DNA from: Coptodactyla brooksi
Lineage: Eukaryota; Arthropoda; Insecta; Coleoptera; Scarabaeidae
Direction of reading: 5' to 3'
Assembly: GCA_033557675.1 (NCBI GenBank)
Contig: JAWQRM010000153.1
Span: 1 to 28,260 of the forward strand
DNA: 28,260 nt
Shown here: positions 1 through 8,839 of the stretch, in pieces
How positions within the stretch are numbered: the stretch's first letter is position 1
Layout: each line of letters opens with the position of its first letter
Notes under the pieces: model-generated
What the model was told of the DNA's origin: nothing
Databases searched by the model: none
The model's input: only the letters and a program-made list of their open reading frames with translations
Made by a program: the position numbers and the translations under genes

Positions 1-104
1 ATGTCATATTTCACACATAGTCACGTTAAATTTCCATAAAATGTATTTAACATATAAAAATAAATCATTAAAAAAAACGTTATTACAAGAGTTATACGTG
101 TTTG

Positions 105-672
105 ACATCACTAGGTCTCATTTGGGCCACCCAGTAGATGGAGAAACGCCATATTCATTCTTTGTAGAACCTTTTCCGGAAAAAATTTTCGTGTTAGTTG
201 TGATAGAGACAATACGTTCTACTCATTCGTCATTAAGGAACTTATTCGTCGTCACTGTCGCTGAAATAAAACAGTTTTCCGCTATCAATATAATCGTGAC
301 ATATATCAAATATCCAACATATTGTATGCATTGATCTTCTGTCCCAGATTTAGGCTACGATATTATTGCAAACACAATGCTACTAAAGAAGTGTGAAGAT
401 ATCAATACATATCTGCATTTTATCAATAACGATGATATTCCTGAAAATAATAAGGATTTTTTCATCAAAGTGCGACCCTTCTTAGATATTCTAACAAGTT
501 TTGCTGCAGCTGTGTTGCCAACAGAATATATGGCAATTGATGAAATGATCATTCCACTCAAAGGGCGAAGTAGAGCTAAGCAATACATAAAATCGAAGCC
601 AAAAAAAAATGGGGATTCAAGGTCTGGGTGCGAGCGTCAACAGATAGGTACGTTTCCAAATTTGAAATATAA
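105..672 (+). pseudogene. piggyBac-like transposase fragment (family 1, copy A)
   Basis: This is the N-terminal to central part of a piggyBac-type (DDE_Tnp_1_7) transposase, which cuts and pastes DNA at TTAA sites. From about 136 the translation runs GETPYSFFVE, then VVTVAEIKQF, YLHFINNDDIPENNKD and KVRPFLDILT, and it contains AIDEMIIPLKGRSRAKQYI, the block around the first catalytic Asp (near 538-543). It matches the - strand copy at 6.8-8.4 kb almost block for block. The reading frame is broken by a TGA at 332-334 where the other copy has Trp, and it shifts after the poly-A run near 600-609. Homology stops near 670, where PLE-type repeat begins soon after. The C-terminal half and both element ends are missing, so it is a dead relic. 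The exact 5' limit is uncertain. Confidence 0.8.
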
Positions 673-726
673 AAACAACATTTTTAACAAGGACCTGGTC
701 CCATCGTAAATTGAACTCTCTTTAGC

Positions 727-927
727 CTGTCAGGTAAAAAAGGGACTTAAGGAAAAGCAATACGGGTGGTCATTTCGGACGGTACTTGAAAACAATTACA
801 GTGGGAGGGAGAAATATATAGGATAAACCAGAGTTTCTGTTTACATTCTCCTGAAGAAGGTTTATTAGATAAACCGAAACATATGACGAGTGAGATTTAA
901 ACAATCTTGGTGTGGTTAAGGTGTTTA
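727..927 (+). repeat. Solitary PLE-type terminal repeat, copy A
   Basis: About 200 bp here align by eye with 22219-22422. Shared blocks include GGTAAAAAGGGAC, GGACGGTA near its middle, AAAACAATTA, GTTTCTGTTT, the GAAGAAGGTT core and, at the 3' side, GTGGTTAAGGTGTT. A GAAAC-ended stem-loop inside a short repeat is what Penelope-like retroelement terminal repeats carry. No PLE coding sequence lies next to it on this strand, so I call it solitary. Assignment to PLEs is inferred from the ribozyme-like fold, not from adjoining protein. Confidence 0.55.
837..904 (+). ncRNA. Hammerhead-like ribozyme motif, copy A (probably inactive)
   Basis: The fold has the type I hammerhead order. An outer helix I strand (CTGTTT, 837-842) is followed by CTGAAGA (851-857), helix II GGTTTAT/ATAAACC (859-865 with 869-875, loop TAG) and GAAAC (876-880). 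Then comes CATATGAC, and AAACAA (899-904), which can re-pair with the first strand. The cleavage triplet reads GAC where copy B has GTC, so the required U is missing, and the inner part of helix I is disturbed by extra bases. One additional A sits between CTGAAGA and helix II, which departs from the textbook core. Cleavage by this copy is unlikely. Confidence 0.5.
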
Positions 928-1320
928 TAAACTCCAGTAACTACGAGACTACAGACTTCCGTTTTTCTCATATAATTATATAGGGTGATTCGCATAAAAA
1001 ATTTCATAATTTGTGTCAAACATCCCACTATTAACCCCATATTTTGGGCAAAATGCAGAGTTCGTGAAATGCGCCAATTTCTATGAAATTTGGTTTAATG
1101 GTTAGCCCATTTGATGCTGATAGGCAAAAAAAAAGCAAAAGTTTGCTGAACGCAAAAATTGCGGGGCACAGCGGCGGTTTAATGAAGTTGTACGGTTGCG
1201 CCGCTATAGAAAGATTTCACGGTGGGTGGAGTGTACCGATAAGTTATGCCTCGGAGGGTGTAGGGGAGGAGGGGAGTGTTGATCGGGCGTTTTGTGTTCA
1301 ATTCTTTTGGCCATTTCACA

Positions 1321-1457
1321 CGTTTCAAAATCGAATTTTGACGAAAGTTTTGAAAAAGTTTCCCGCCGCCGGATGATGTCGCGGCGCGCAGCGCCGCCAC
1401 CGCCCCCGCGTCGCTGAGACTTTTTCAAAAATCTCTTCAAAATTCAATTTCGAAACG
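1321..1457. repeat. Nested inverted repeat with about 42-bp arms
   Basis: The arm at 1321-1362 (CGTTTCAAAATCGAATTTTG onward) is the imperfect reverse complement of 1416-1457 (ending AATTCAATTTCGAAACG). The loop of about 53 bp is very GC-rich. Weaker similarity continues outward for some 10 bp on each side. It sits inside the 1047-2117 element, so it is either an internal palindrome of that element or a smaller element inserted in it. Confidence 0.65.
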
Positions 1458-1501
1458 GGTGGAATGTAAACAGTAGTAACCGAGCCCGTTCGTTCGCGAA
1501 A

Positions 1502-1853
1502 ATGGCCTCAAAGCCGCTCAACGTCATTCAACTGTATACGTTATGCAAGAATTCGCCAAAGGAAGAGCTGCTGGAAAAGTTGAGTGTATGGGGTCTGGTT
1601 CCAAGGGAACTTCCTAAGTCCAAAGTGCGCCGGACTATGAACCTTAGCGAATATTCGGTGGCATAAGTGATTCACGGGAGCCCATACCAACAGTACTGAG
1701 CCTGTTGGCCAGCGGTCAAGTCCATTGGAGAGGACGCAGGAGTTTTTCTGTCTGGCGGGTAAATCATGTTACCCGTGCCGTCCGGCCGTCGAAGAGCACG
1801 AGAATGAAGAGGTTACGAGCGACGAGAAAGATGATCCGCCATTTGTAATGTAA
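1502..1853 (+). pseudogene. Merlin/ISXO2-like transposase remnant, frameshifted
   Basis: An ATG at 1502 opens 54 codons to a TAA at 1664-1666, including SPKEELLEKL, WGLVPRELPK and RRTMNLSEYSVA. In Merlin-type transposases a Gly-Leu-Ile/Val-Pro motif precedes a Cys-Pro-x-Cys zinc ribbon and then a short Met-x-Leu strand. The layout here is similar, but the expected cysteines are replaced. A second frame, open from 1671 to a TAA at 1851-1853, gives FFCLAGKSCYPCRP and an acidic tail ending DDPPFVM, plausibly the C-terminus. The catalytic core is absent, so this would be a non-autonomous copy. Either piece could instead be a family I do not recognise. Confidence 0.3.
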
Positions 1854-2125
1854 AGCGAGTAACAGTTGCTTTGCGGAGGGTTTGTTCCGGCAAATAAATA
1901 AATAAATGCTCTAACATCTAATAACTCCCAAAGACAGGGCGCGGAAACTCTTTTTATGAGATAATGAAAACCTGCCATCGCCGGGTGAAATATTGCCTGC
2001 GGCGAGGGGCGGCGGCGGCGGCCGCGCTTTTTTTGCCCCACGTAAGCAGCAGACGGATAATCCATTAATCCAAGTTTCACAGAAATTAACGCATTTCACG
2101 GATTCTGCACTTTCGCCTATATTTT

Positions 2126-2814
2126 TTTCGCCAAAATCAATTCACGCATTGAAGAGAAAATTCGTTGTATCGATTTTCAATTTACCCCCATAACTTCCAT
2201 AAAAAACTTTTTTCATGTAATATTTTGCGAAATTCATTCTTACATCATTGCCAACTTATGGTAAAAATCTTGACCAGATTCCTACAGAGCAGCTAACACA
2301 TGCTACTATCCTACTATGCCCTTTACAAAATCAAGTATATCAAAATTTTTTTATAGAGCTAGAGCTTTGTATTTGAAGGTGTTCAAAATATGTAGGAAGA
2401 AAAAGTATGCTAACATTAAGGCCAGCGACACACACAGCGGTTATCGCTGCAGCAAGATACGCACTGACAGCAAAATTACCTGCAAAACATGAGATTACTG
2501 GGGAAAAACAGAACATGATACACAGAGATACTTCAAGCAAATAACTTAGCTTCACTTGTATCGATGACAGAAGATTATTCAAAATATTTTCAATGAAGAA
2601 GAGAGGTGTAAATAGAGTGTAATAAGTCAATTGTAACTGGGAAATAATACACACTGGAGTAATTGAATAAAGATAAATTCGATACAGAATGAGAGGATAA
2701 ACTTGGGAGAGAACAAAAGTCCGCTGAACTGAGAAAAACATCAGGAGCATGGAGATTTAGTGACCTCCCGTCGAATATCGTTCTGGAACAACGCACAGCT
2801 GCAGCAAGGGTAGT
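2126..2814. other. No gene recognised
   Basis: AT-rich DNA between the GC-rich transposon and the 3' end of the RNase H retrotransposon. Open frames exist on the - strand at 2340-2871, but their composition (long Leu/Ser/Ile-rich stretches) looks like chance and I recognise no motif. Part of the segment may be an older repeat or the distal 3' untranslated end of the retroelement. Confidence 0.5.
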
Positions 2815-4287
2815 AATACATGTCTGGATCTCTGGATCTGGATAAGCGGGGGTGCGGTTAACCCGCAGCACTGAGTCCTCAGCAGGTCCATTGTGTATCC
2901 CCCTGGAGTCGCGCCCCTAGTCCCTCAACCAGCCCACACATTCCATGAAGGCCAGCAGACGTCCCGGGGGGGAACTCCGGATCTCACCTGAAGTCACGGT
3001 TGAGTCCCCTAAAAAGGTTTCTCTTAAGTTGTTGAGTGCTGGGCAATCGCATAAAACGTGTAGAGATGTTTCCTCCTCTGCTTCGCAACCCCTACATAAA
3101 GTGGAGTCAGATAACCGCAAGTTATACATGTGCTTGCGTAGCATGCAGTGACCCGTGAGAATTCCTGTAAGAATACGGAGGTTCCTCCGGGATAGATTAG
3201 TGTAATACTTAGCTGTTGCAGCATCCGGATAGTGAAGTGTCTCCTTAGCTGTCTGACAGCCCGGGTGATTATCCCATTTCTCATGGGTCATCTTTTGGGA
3301 CAGCTCCTTGACCAATTCAATCAGTGTAGAATTTGTCGGGAGCGTTACCGGTTCTGGAGAGAGAGGTGAAGTTTTGGAGGCCTCTCTCGCTAACTGGTCA
3401 GCTTTCTTGTTTCCTCTACACGATGAGTGGCCTTTCACCCATCTTATGGAAACTGCATTTTTCTTAGCTGCCTGAATCAGTGCTCTGTGACATTCAAGCA
3501 CTGATTTCGATGAAATGCGATTCTTTTTCAAATTGAGAATTGCCTGCCTGCTATCTGTAAAAATAGTAATGTGTTTACCTCGAACGTTAGTGCGGGTAAT
3601 CCTGCTTGCTGCCATGGAGATGGCAGTCAGTTCTGCTTGCACCGGTGTGGCAAAAGCACCCAGGGGCCGATACTCTTCAAGGTTTAAGTCGGTGGAAAAA
3701 ACACCAGCACCTGAACCCTCCTTAGTTTTCGAACCATCTGTATAAATAAAGACGCTTCCTCTGTGTTTAGGGACCCGTTTGCTCTCTACATGGAGCTGAT
3801 ATGGCTTATCGAAGACGTACTGTGGATTCATCGTGTCGCTTGCAACACCTAGGAATGGTTGCTCCCTATTAGCAGCATCCCACAGTTGATTGCGCGCGGC
3901 TCCACAGATTGCTTCACACCTAAAACCCGAAGCTCGGATTCTGATTATCATACTCACTGCTACCTCTCTGATGTGTATCTCGATAGGAGTGAGTCCAAGC
4001 ATGTTTTCCATGGCAATGGTCGGGGTTGTGCGCATAGCCCCTGTGGCTCCCAGACATGCCATGCGCTGTACCCGAGCGATTTTAAGCACTGCTGCAGCAG
4101 CCTTCAACTTAGTGCACCATACCACTGCACCGTAAGCTAGCATAGGCCTTACTATAGCTGTATAAATCCACAGGACTGTCCTCGGTGATAGACCCCAAGA
4201 CCTACCTACCGCCCTGCGGCACTGTAACAGTGTGGCAGTAGCCCTGTTGATTCTGTCTTCCAAATGGCTGTTCCATGTAAAAATGAC
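2815..4287 (-). mobile_element. 5'-truncated non-LTR retrotransposon with RNase H (I-group type)
   Basis: The element keeps only the end of its second ORF and a short 3' untranslated region. Recognisable coding starts at TWNSHLED (near 4278), the thumb region of the reverse transcriptase. Just upstream is a poly-T/A run, and nothing retroelement-like lies beyond it. Downstream of the stop at 2917 are about 100 bases ending in a reiterated ATCCAGATCCAGAGATCCAG near 2820, which may be the 3' tail. Truncation at the 5' end is the usual result of incomplete target-primed reverse transcription. Similar 9-base strings flank both sides (ATGTAATAC and ATGTATTAC), but one mismatch and low complexity leave a target-site duplication unproved. 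Confidence 0.7.
2917..4287 (-). CDS. Non-LTR retrotransposon ORF2 C-terminus: RT thumb, RNase H, zinc knuckle
   Basis: The frame is open without a stop for 448 codons from 4263 and continues upstream past 4287. Codon 1 at 4263 is TTG, not ATG, so this is a fragment and not a gene with its own start. The RT connection region (RRAVGRSWGL, VRPMLAYGAVVW) covers residues 15-50. A type I RNase H domain, which degrades the RNA strand of RNA/DNA hybrids, covers about 170-300 with all expected acidic residues: D176 in YTDGS, E211 in AELTAI, D237 in FTDSRQ and D289 in KKADQLA, plus H279 in GHSS. A CCHC-like knuckle (C390, C393, H402, C407) precedes the stop. RNase H points to I/LOA-type clades rather than Jockey. 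The lack of stops suggests a fairly recent insertion. It cannot move by itself because most of the RT and the endonuclease are missing. Confidence 0.8.
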   Translation of the reverse strand, partial: VIFTWNSHLEDRINRATATLLQCRRAVGRSWGLSPRTVLWIYTAIVRPMLAYGAVVWCTKLKAAAAVLKIARVQRMACLGATGAMRTTPTIAMENMLGLTPIEIHIREVAVSMIIRIRASGFRCEAICGAARNQLWDAANREQPFLGVASDTMNPQYVFDKPYQLHVESKRVPKHRGSVFIYTDGSKTKEGSGAGVFSTDLNLEEYRPLGAFATPVQAELTAISMAASRITRTNVRGKHITIFTDSRQAILNLKKNRISSKSVLECHRALIQAAKKNAVSIRWVKGHSSCRGNKKADQLAREASKTSPLSPEPVTLPTNSTLIELVKELSQKMTHEKWDNHPGCQTAKETLHYPDAATAKYYTNLSRRNLRILTGILTGHCMLRKHMYNLRLSDSTLCRGCEAEEETSLHVLCDCPALNNLRETFLGDSTVTSGEIRSSPPGRLLAFMECVGWLRD

Positions 4288-4812
4288 ATAAAAAAAAACA
4301 TAAATCTTATGTATTACATAATGTAAATCAAGAGAAATTTACTCGGTAGGTTGAAAAACAGATTTTCGTAAATAAGTCGTGTACACTCTAACGGCTGAAA
4401 CTACACTAAACAAAAGAAGGGAAGTAATGGTATGGTTGATGCGACTCGGTGCGCAATCTATCAGAAACATACTAAACTACAACGTTTGTGACAACCAGCC
4501 CCGGTCTCCCCTACTTGACCGAACTGATATCTTAAAATTTCCCCCATGAAACTTGGGGAATCAAAACCGTGCCTTTGGGAAAAAATTAATGAGGATAATG
4601 AATATAGAATACCTCGAGAAAAAAGTTGGCAGAAAATATTTGAAAATTTAGAATACGGATATGTTGTCCCATAACCTGTTGGGGAGAGGTTTTGTGGTTT
4701 CATTGCTATACTAAGTCAATAATATGCACGCTTAATTAACATAAGTCCAGTTAATCCCGAAAGTATTCGTATACCTGTTAGAAATATAAATTTTACTTGT
4801 TAAATAACACCA
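4288..4812. other. No gene recognised
   Basis: A poly-A/T run abuts the truncated retroelement. The rest is anonymous. GTGACAACCAGCCCCGGTCT near 4488 is more GC-rich than its surroundings and could be an LTR scrap, but I see no partner copy. A + strand frame over about 4590-4675 reads REKSWQKIFENLEYGYVVP and stops, and it is unassigned. Confidence 0.4.
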
Positions 4813-5933
4813 TAAAGAAAGAAATGTATGACCATATAATTGTAAACCTTTATTGATGAACTTCAAAACAATATTTGTACAGATCTATAACTACCTATTG
4901 TTAACAATGAATACAACAAAAACATATAAAATGTACAAAATAACAGGCACAAAAGTATACGTCCAGTAAGGAATATTGTACCAAAACAGATCATGTTACA
5001 TAAATTAGTACTTCGTAGGATACCTTTGGGACTGTAGTACAGCTTTCAGCCTATTGGACATAGAGTGTACTAATTTTGTTGTTACTTCTGAGATTATTTT
5101 GTCCCATTCCTCTTGCAAGTGCTGTTTTGTTTTGCTCTTATTAGAAATATGTTTTGCTAGTGATCTCTTTAGTTCTGCCTATAAATCTATGAAGTTTATG
5201 TCTAAAGACTGGGGTGGTGTTTCGAGTGTCATCGGTATATTATATAAAATCCATTCTCGAACGAGTCGAGGGATGTGTTCCAGGTCATTAGGCGGTCCAT
5301 TATTCCTTCAATGCAATATATTCCACCCACTCCAGCAGCCGATATGCAACCCCATGTCATGACTGAGCCACCTTCATATTTTACTGTAGGTTGTAAGTTG
5401 TTCTTATTGAATCCTTTTCCGGGTTTCCTCCATACTATTTTTCTACGTGATTGATTAAAAATATCAAGTTTTGCCTAGTTTGTGAACACACGGTCCCAAA
5501 ACCTTTAGTTGTATTTGCCTGTTTCTTTAGTGAACTCCACCCTCTTCTGCCTATTCTGCTTGCTATTCCAGAGCATTTTTCTCGCTACTCGTCTGTGATA
5601 ACCATGCTTTCAGGCATTTCAGTTAAAATAAAACGCTATAAATTGAACGTAATGTAACAGCTGGATTAGCTATTCGTCAACTGGGAGAAATGGTACTTAT
5701 ATATTTCAGTAAACATGTGCTCATGCAGGTCTAGACAAATGCCCTTTTCTATAAAACTTGTCGCTGAACGAATGCCTTTGTGTCCGTTATTTTGGACGTT
5801 TCATATGTTCTTGTTGTATTCATTATTAACAATAGCTAGTTTGAGTTCTGAACCAGTACTGTTTTGAAGTTTATTAATCAAGGTTATTATTAATTAAGGT
5901 TTAAAATAATACGGTCATACATTTCTTACTTTA
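4813..5933 (-). mobile_element. Tc1-like DNA transposon with terminal inverted repeats
   Basis: The left end (from 4815: AAGAAAGAAATGTATGACC) and the reverse complement of the right end (AAGTAAGAAATGTATGACC) match. They stay similar inward for about 60 bp, through AAACCTT and AACTTCAAAACA. Both ends abut a TA dinucleotide (4813-4814 and 5932-5933), the Tc1/mariner target duplication. The total of about 1.12 kb is short for a Tc1 element (commonly near 1.6 kb), so there has been internal loss. The right end interrupts the Tigger relic that starts at 5934. Confidence 0.75.
5005..5640 (-). pseudogene. Tc1-like transposase, degraded
   Basis: Read on the - strand, the blocks are RVARKMLW / QKRVEFTKE, RFWDRVFTN, KIVWRKPGKG, VKYEGGSVMTWGCISAAGVG, YCIEGIMDR, RLVREWILYNIP, ETPPQSLDINFIDL, EWDKIISEV and KLVHSMSNRLKAVLQS, with the stop at 5005-5007. 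These follow the order of a Tc1 transposase from the end of the DNA-binding region through the DDE core. The usual FSDES motif reads FTN followed by a stop codon, so the first catalytic Asp is lost. The last acidic block reads QSLDINFIDL followed by an in-frame stop. At least two frameshifts are present. The paired-like N-terminal DNA-binding domain is not recognisable. The gene is dead. Confidence 0.8.
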
Positions 5934-6500
5934 TTCCAAGTGCATTTAACAAATGAATTTTTTTTATTTTTAGCAGGTGGACGAATAGTTTTGAGAATAA
6001 CTGAGAATAAAATTTTATTACCGATAAAACCATGCAACTTTTTAAAAAAATGCATTGTCATTCTCGCTGTTTTAGAACTTTTGTAGTTGATGTCGTTTGT
6101 AGATGATCTTAGATTCCTGATTTTTCCTGTTACCAAAGGCTTCAGATTATAATTGCCTGTTGCATTTGCACAAGCCAGACATGCAATTCGATGCTTAGCA
6201 TTCTTTTTGCCTGGCACGGTTTTTCCCTTGGCATACGTACGTCTTATAGGCCAAAAGTTTCCAATACAAACCCGTCTCGTCTGTATTATGTACTTATTTT
6301 AGTGTTAATTGAACTTCTTGTATTTTACATTTAAGTCCCGTCATAAAGTTCCATCAATTTCTTTTTGTAGAATTTTTGCTTTTTTCTGCAGCGTCAATCC
6401 ACTGACAGGTACATTGCTTTCTCTTAGTTTTAAAAACCACTTATACAGTTCTCTCTCCATTTCCGCATACGTAGAAATTTTCATGTAGAATTTTTAGTTT
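5934..6500 (-). pseudogene. pogo/Tigger-like (DDE_1) transposase relic
   Basis: In - strand order, the relic has EKLKILHENF near 6500 and then a CENP-B-type DNA-binding segment (MERELYKWFLKLRES, PVSGLTLQKKAKIL; about 6460-6370). Next is the catalytic start NTDETGLYWKLLA, with its Asp codon near 6279-6281. In another frame come YAKGKTVPGKKNAKHR, LACANATGNYNLKPLVTGK and the MTMHFFKKLHGF stretch. This is the order of Tigger and jerky-type transposases. Frameshifts and an in-frame TGA separate the pieces. The frame runs straight into the Tc1 element at 5933, and I could not recognise its continuation beyond 4813, so the C-terminal half (the DNAPSH and PPNTTS-type motifs) is missing. Confidence 0.75.
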
Positions 6501-6693
6501 TTCCGAGCCAGTAAAAGTTTGGGTAACTTTGTTAAGATTAGCCGTCCTTTTTTCTTTATTCCGCAAATGGTGGGCACAAAATAAAATAAAATTACAATAA
6601 ACCAACGTTTAAAATAAAACTTGGTGCTGAACTCAAGTGTAATGAGACTGTGGTTTGGAGCATTCGCCACACTTCTTTGTCTGATTTTACATC

Positions 6694-8839
6694 TTAACCT
6701 CTTCAGGGACAAATTAATTAAAACTATTTGAAAATAACTGTTTATTGTTATATATGTTTTAATATATACTAGGGTAGTGTGAAAAATTGCAAAAAAAATA
6801 CTTGTCATTTGTTGCCAGAATACAGATGGATCACTGATGAAAGACTTCCAAGCATTCAGGACACACGCTTTCTTTGCACTTCATACAAGCGTATTGCGTT
6901 CTTCTTTGGTAATTCTTTTTCTGACATCGTGGAGGATTTTTGTGTTCAATTTTCATTGGATAATGTCCAACTCCATCCATTGGAACTTCTGGTACTGCTT
7001 TAGACCATGCTTGTTTTTTCTTTGGAACTGTGGACTCAGCGGAGGGTCCCTCGTTTTCTTCTACTTTCGTTCAGTTGGATCAGTGTTGAGGCAATTGATG
7101 CCTTGAATTCTAATGATGACATTTTCGATCCTTTTGATTTTCTATAGAGCACCCAAGCATTTATTATGGCTACTTTCACAAAATGAAATATAATGAAATG
7201 ACATGGGGATAACGTACAATCAATCTGTTTGACATGTCCACTCCACCCATAAATTTGTTGTACTGGATGACAATCTGTGATCTAGTAACTTCAACGTACG
7301 CCCTGGTTTTTCTATCCCATCGTCGAACTACATCTTGGGGATTCCTTCCTGCAAAAGAAGAAATCATGTGGACGAAGTTGTTGTCGGCCCACCTCAACAC
7401 TGCAATGTTATCTGGAGATGTAGTCATTGAACATGACCCTCGCCCTCTCTTATGTAGTACTTTTCCATCAATTAGGATTTCAGTAGCTTTTTTGATCCTG
7501 TTTGTTCTAATGGTTCCTACTACGTGGATATTTCTATTTTTTAGGTACGTTATTGGTATAGACGTGCAAAGATTGTATTCCCACTAGACTATATCTCCGA
7601 TAACACCTAGTTCAGTTGTTTGCTGATTCTTTGAAGAAGGATACATTTCGAATTTAGAAACGTACCCATCTGCTGAAGTTCGCACCCAGGCTTTGAAACT
7701 CAATTTTTTTGGCTTCGATTTTATGCATTGTTTAGCTCTATTTCGCCCTTTGAAGCAAAACTTCTTGTTAGAATATCTAAGAAGGGTCGCACTTTGATGA
7801 AAGAATCCTTATTATTTTCAGGAATATCATCGTTATTGATAAAATGCAGATATCTTTTGATATCTTCATACCTCTTTAGTGGCATAGTATTTGCAATAAT
7901 GTCGTAGTCTAAACCCGGGACAGAAGACCAATACATATGATATGTTGCATATTTGTTATATGTCATGATTATATTGATAGCAAAAAACTGTTTTATTTCA
8001 GCGACGGTGACGACGAATGAGTCTCTTCCATACTGAACAGCATAACGTATTGTCTCTATCACAATAACTAACTCGAAAATTTCTTCCAAAAAAAGTTCCA
8101 CGAAGAATGAATATGGCGTTTCTCCATCTATATGGATTTGATGAACAATTTGGAAGACTAGTGGATTATTTCTAAATTCGTTATCCCTCTCTGCATACCA
8201 AATTTCACATTGTTGGTTTGAAATGGGAGACTGTGAGGTTGAGTTTGAAATCGTTGTTCTAGAATTGTGATGAGCTTTTTCTCTCTTAGTGACTTCATTG
8301 AGTGACAGGTCATATTCACTATCACTACTGTTCTCATTGCTGGATTCATCCCCGTTTCCAATATGTCCGTGTTGGAATTTCTGCATTCATCGCAACCTAA
8401 TTAGGGTAAAATATATAACAACATATATCTATGTTAGCACACAATTATAGGAAAATATTTTTAACACACATTTGTAGAACGTACACAAGTGTGTACGTGT
8501 ATATATGCTATCATACTACTAATACGGAATGAATGATTGGGATTGTAATAGTCAATACGTGCATATTAGATAATTATTGAACCCTTATTTATTTTTACTG
8601 CTCAAATACACCTCACTTTGGGAAAGAAAACATCACGCAAAAGTGCAAACATAACCTTAAAAGTAAGCGTCACTTTCAACCCTCGGGAAATGCATAAAAC
8701 AAGCGATTCTCGCTCGTTTTTGTAATATACGGAACATGCACAACGGTTACCGTTGGGTATATAAGGACCTTTTCAAAGCAGAGTTACTTGTCCTTGAATG
8801 AAACGTACACATATGTGCTTATGTGCGTGAAGAGGTTAA
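6694..8839 (-). mobile_element. piggyBac-like element (family 1, copy B) with TTAA ends
   Basis: The left boundary reads TTAACCTCTTCAGGGA from 6694. The reverse complement of the right boundary reads TTAACCTCTTCACGCA, ending at 8839. Ten of the 12 bases after TTAA agree, giving a short terminal inverted repeat in the piggyBac style with TTAA as the target duplication. The whole is about 2.1 kb and contains one broken transposase on the - strand. The region upstream of its start (8390-8835) holds a TATATAAGG-like box and a 15-base palindrome at 8741-8755. The ends look intact enough to be moved by a transposase supplied in trans, although that is inference. Confidence 0.7.
6831..8386 (-). pseudogene. 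piggyBac-like transposase, multiply disrupted
   Basis: The start at 8386 gives an acidic, Ser-rich N-terminus (DESSNENSSDSEYD) and runs 221 codons through GETPYSFF, VVTVAEIKQFF, YWSSVPGLDYDII and YLHFINNDDIPENNKD. Compared with copy A, 52 bases are missing near 7757. The loss removes the first catalytic Asp block and shifts the frame, so the ORF stops at 7721. Downstream pieces are SKFEMYPSS, VGTIRTNR, VVRRWDRKTRAYVEVTR, YNKFMGGVDMSNR (last catalytic Asp kept), AIINAWVLYRKSKG and a Cys-rich tail (PPRCQ, YACMKCKESVCPECLEVFHQ) ending in TGA at 6831-6833. That tail is the zinc-binding domain piggyBac uses to bind its ends. A further frameshift lies near 7052, and the block with the second catalytic Asp is also lost. 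Confidence 0.82.

Larger units (their letters stand above)
1047..2117. mobile_element. GC-rich DNA transposon with inverted terminal repeats (Merlin-like?)
   Basis: The left arm (about 1047-1130) and the reverse complement of the right arm (about 2030-2117) share long blocks, such as TGCAGA, CGTGAAATGCG, AATTTCT, TTAATGG and AAAAAGC. This gives an imperfect terminal inverted repeat of roughly 80 bp around a body of about 1 kb. The interior is much richer in G and C than its surroundings, with several GCCGCC-type runs. The flanks are too diverged for me to fix the ends or a target-site duplication. A remnant ORF inside resembles the start of a Merlin (IS1016/ISXO2-type) transposase, but the family call is tentative. 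Confidence 0.55.

Noticed and set aside
1083..1440. Overlapping open frames on both strands through the GC-rich element
   Set aside because: They follow from high G+C with few stop codons. The residues show poly-Gly/Arg low complexity and no motif.
8741..8770. Palindrome CAACGGTTACCGTTG next to a TATATAAGG box
   Set aside because: It could be a promoter of the piggyBac element, but the TATA-like string reads on both strands and no second intact copy is available for comparison.
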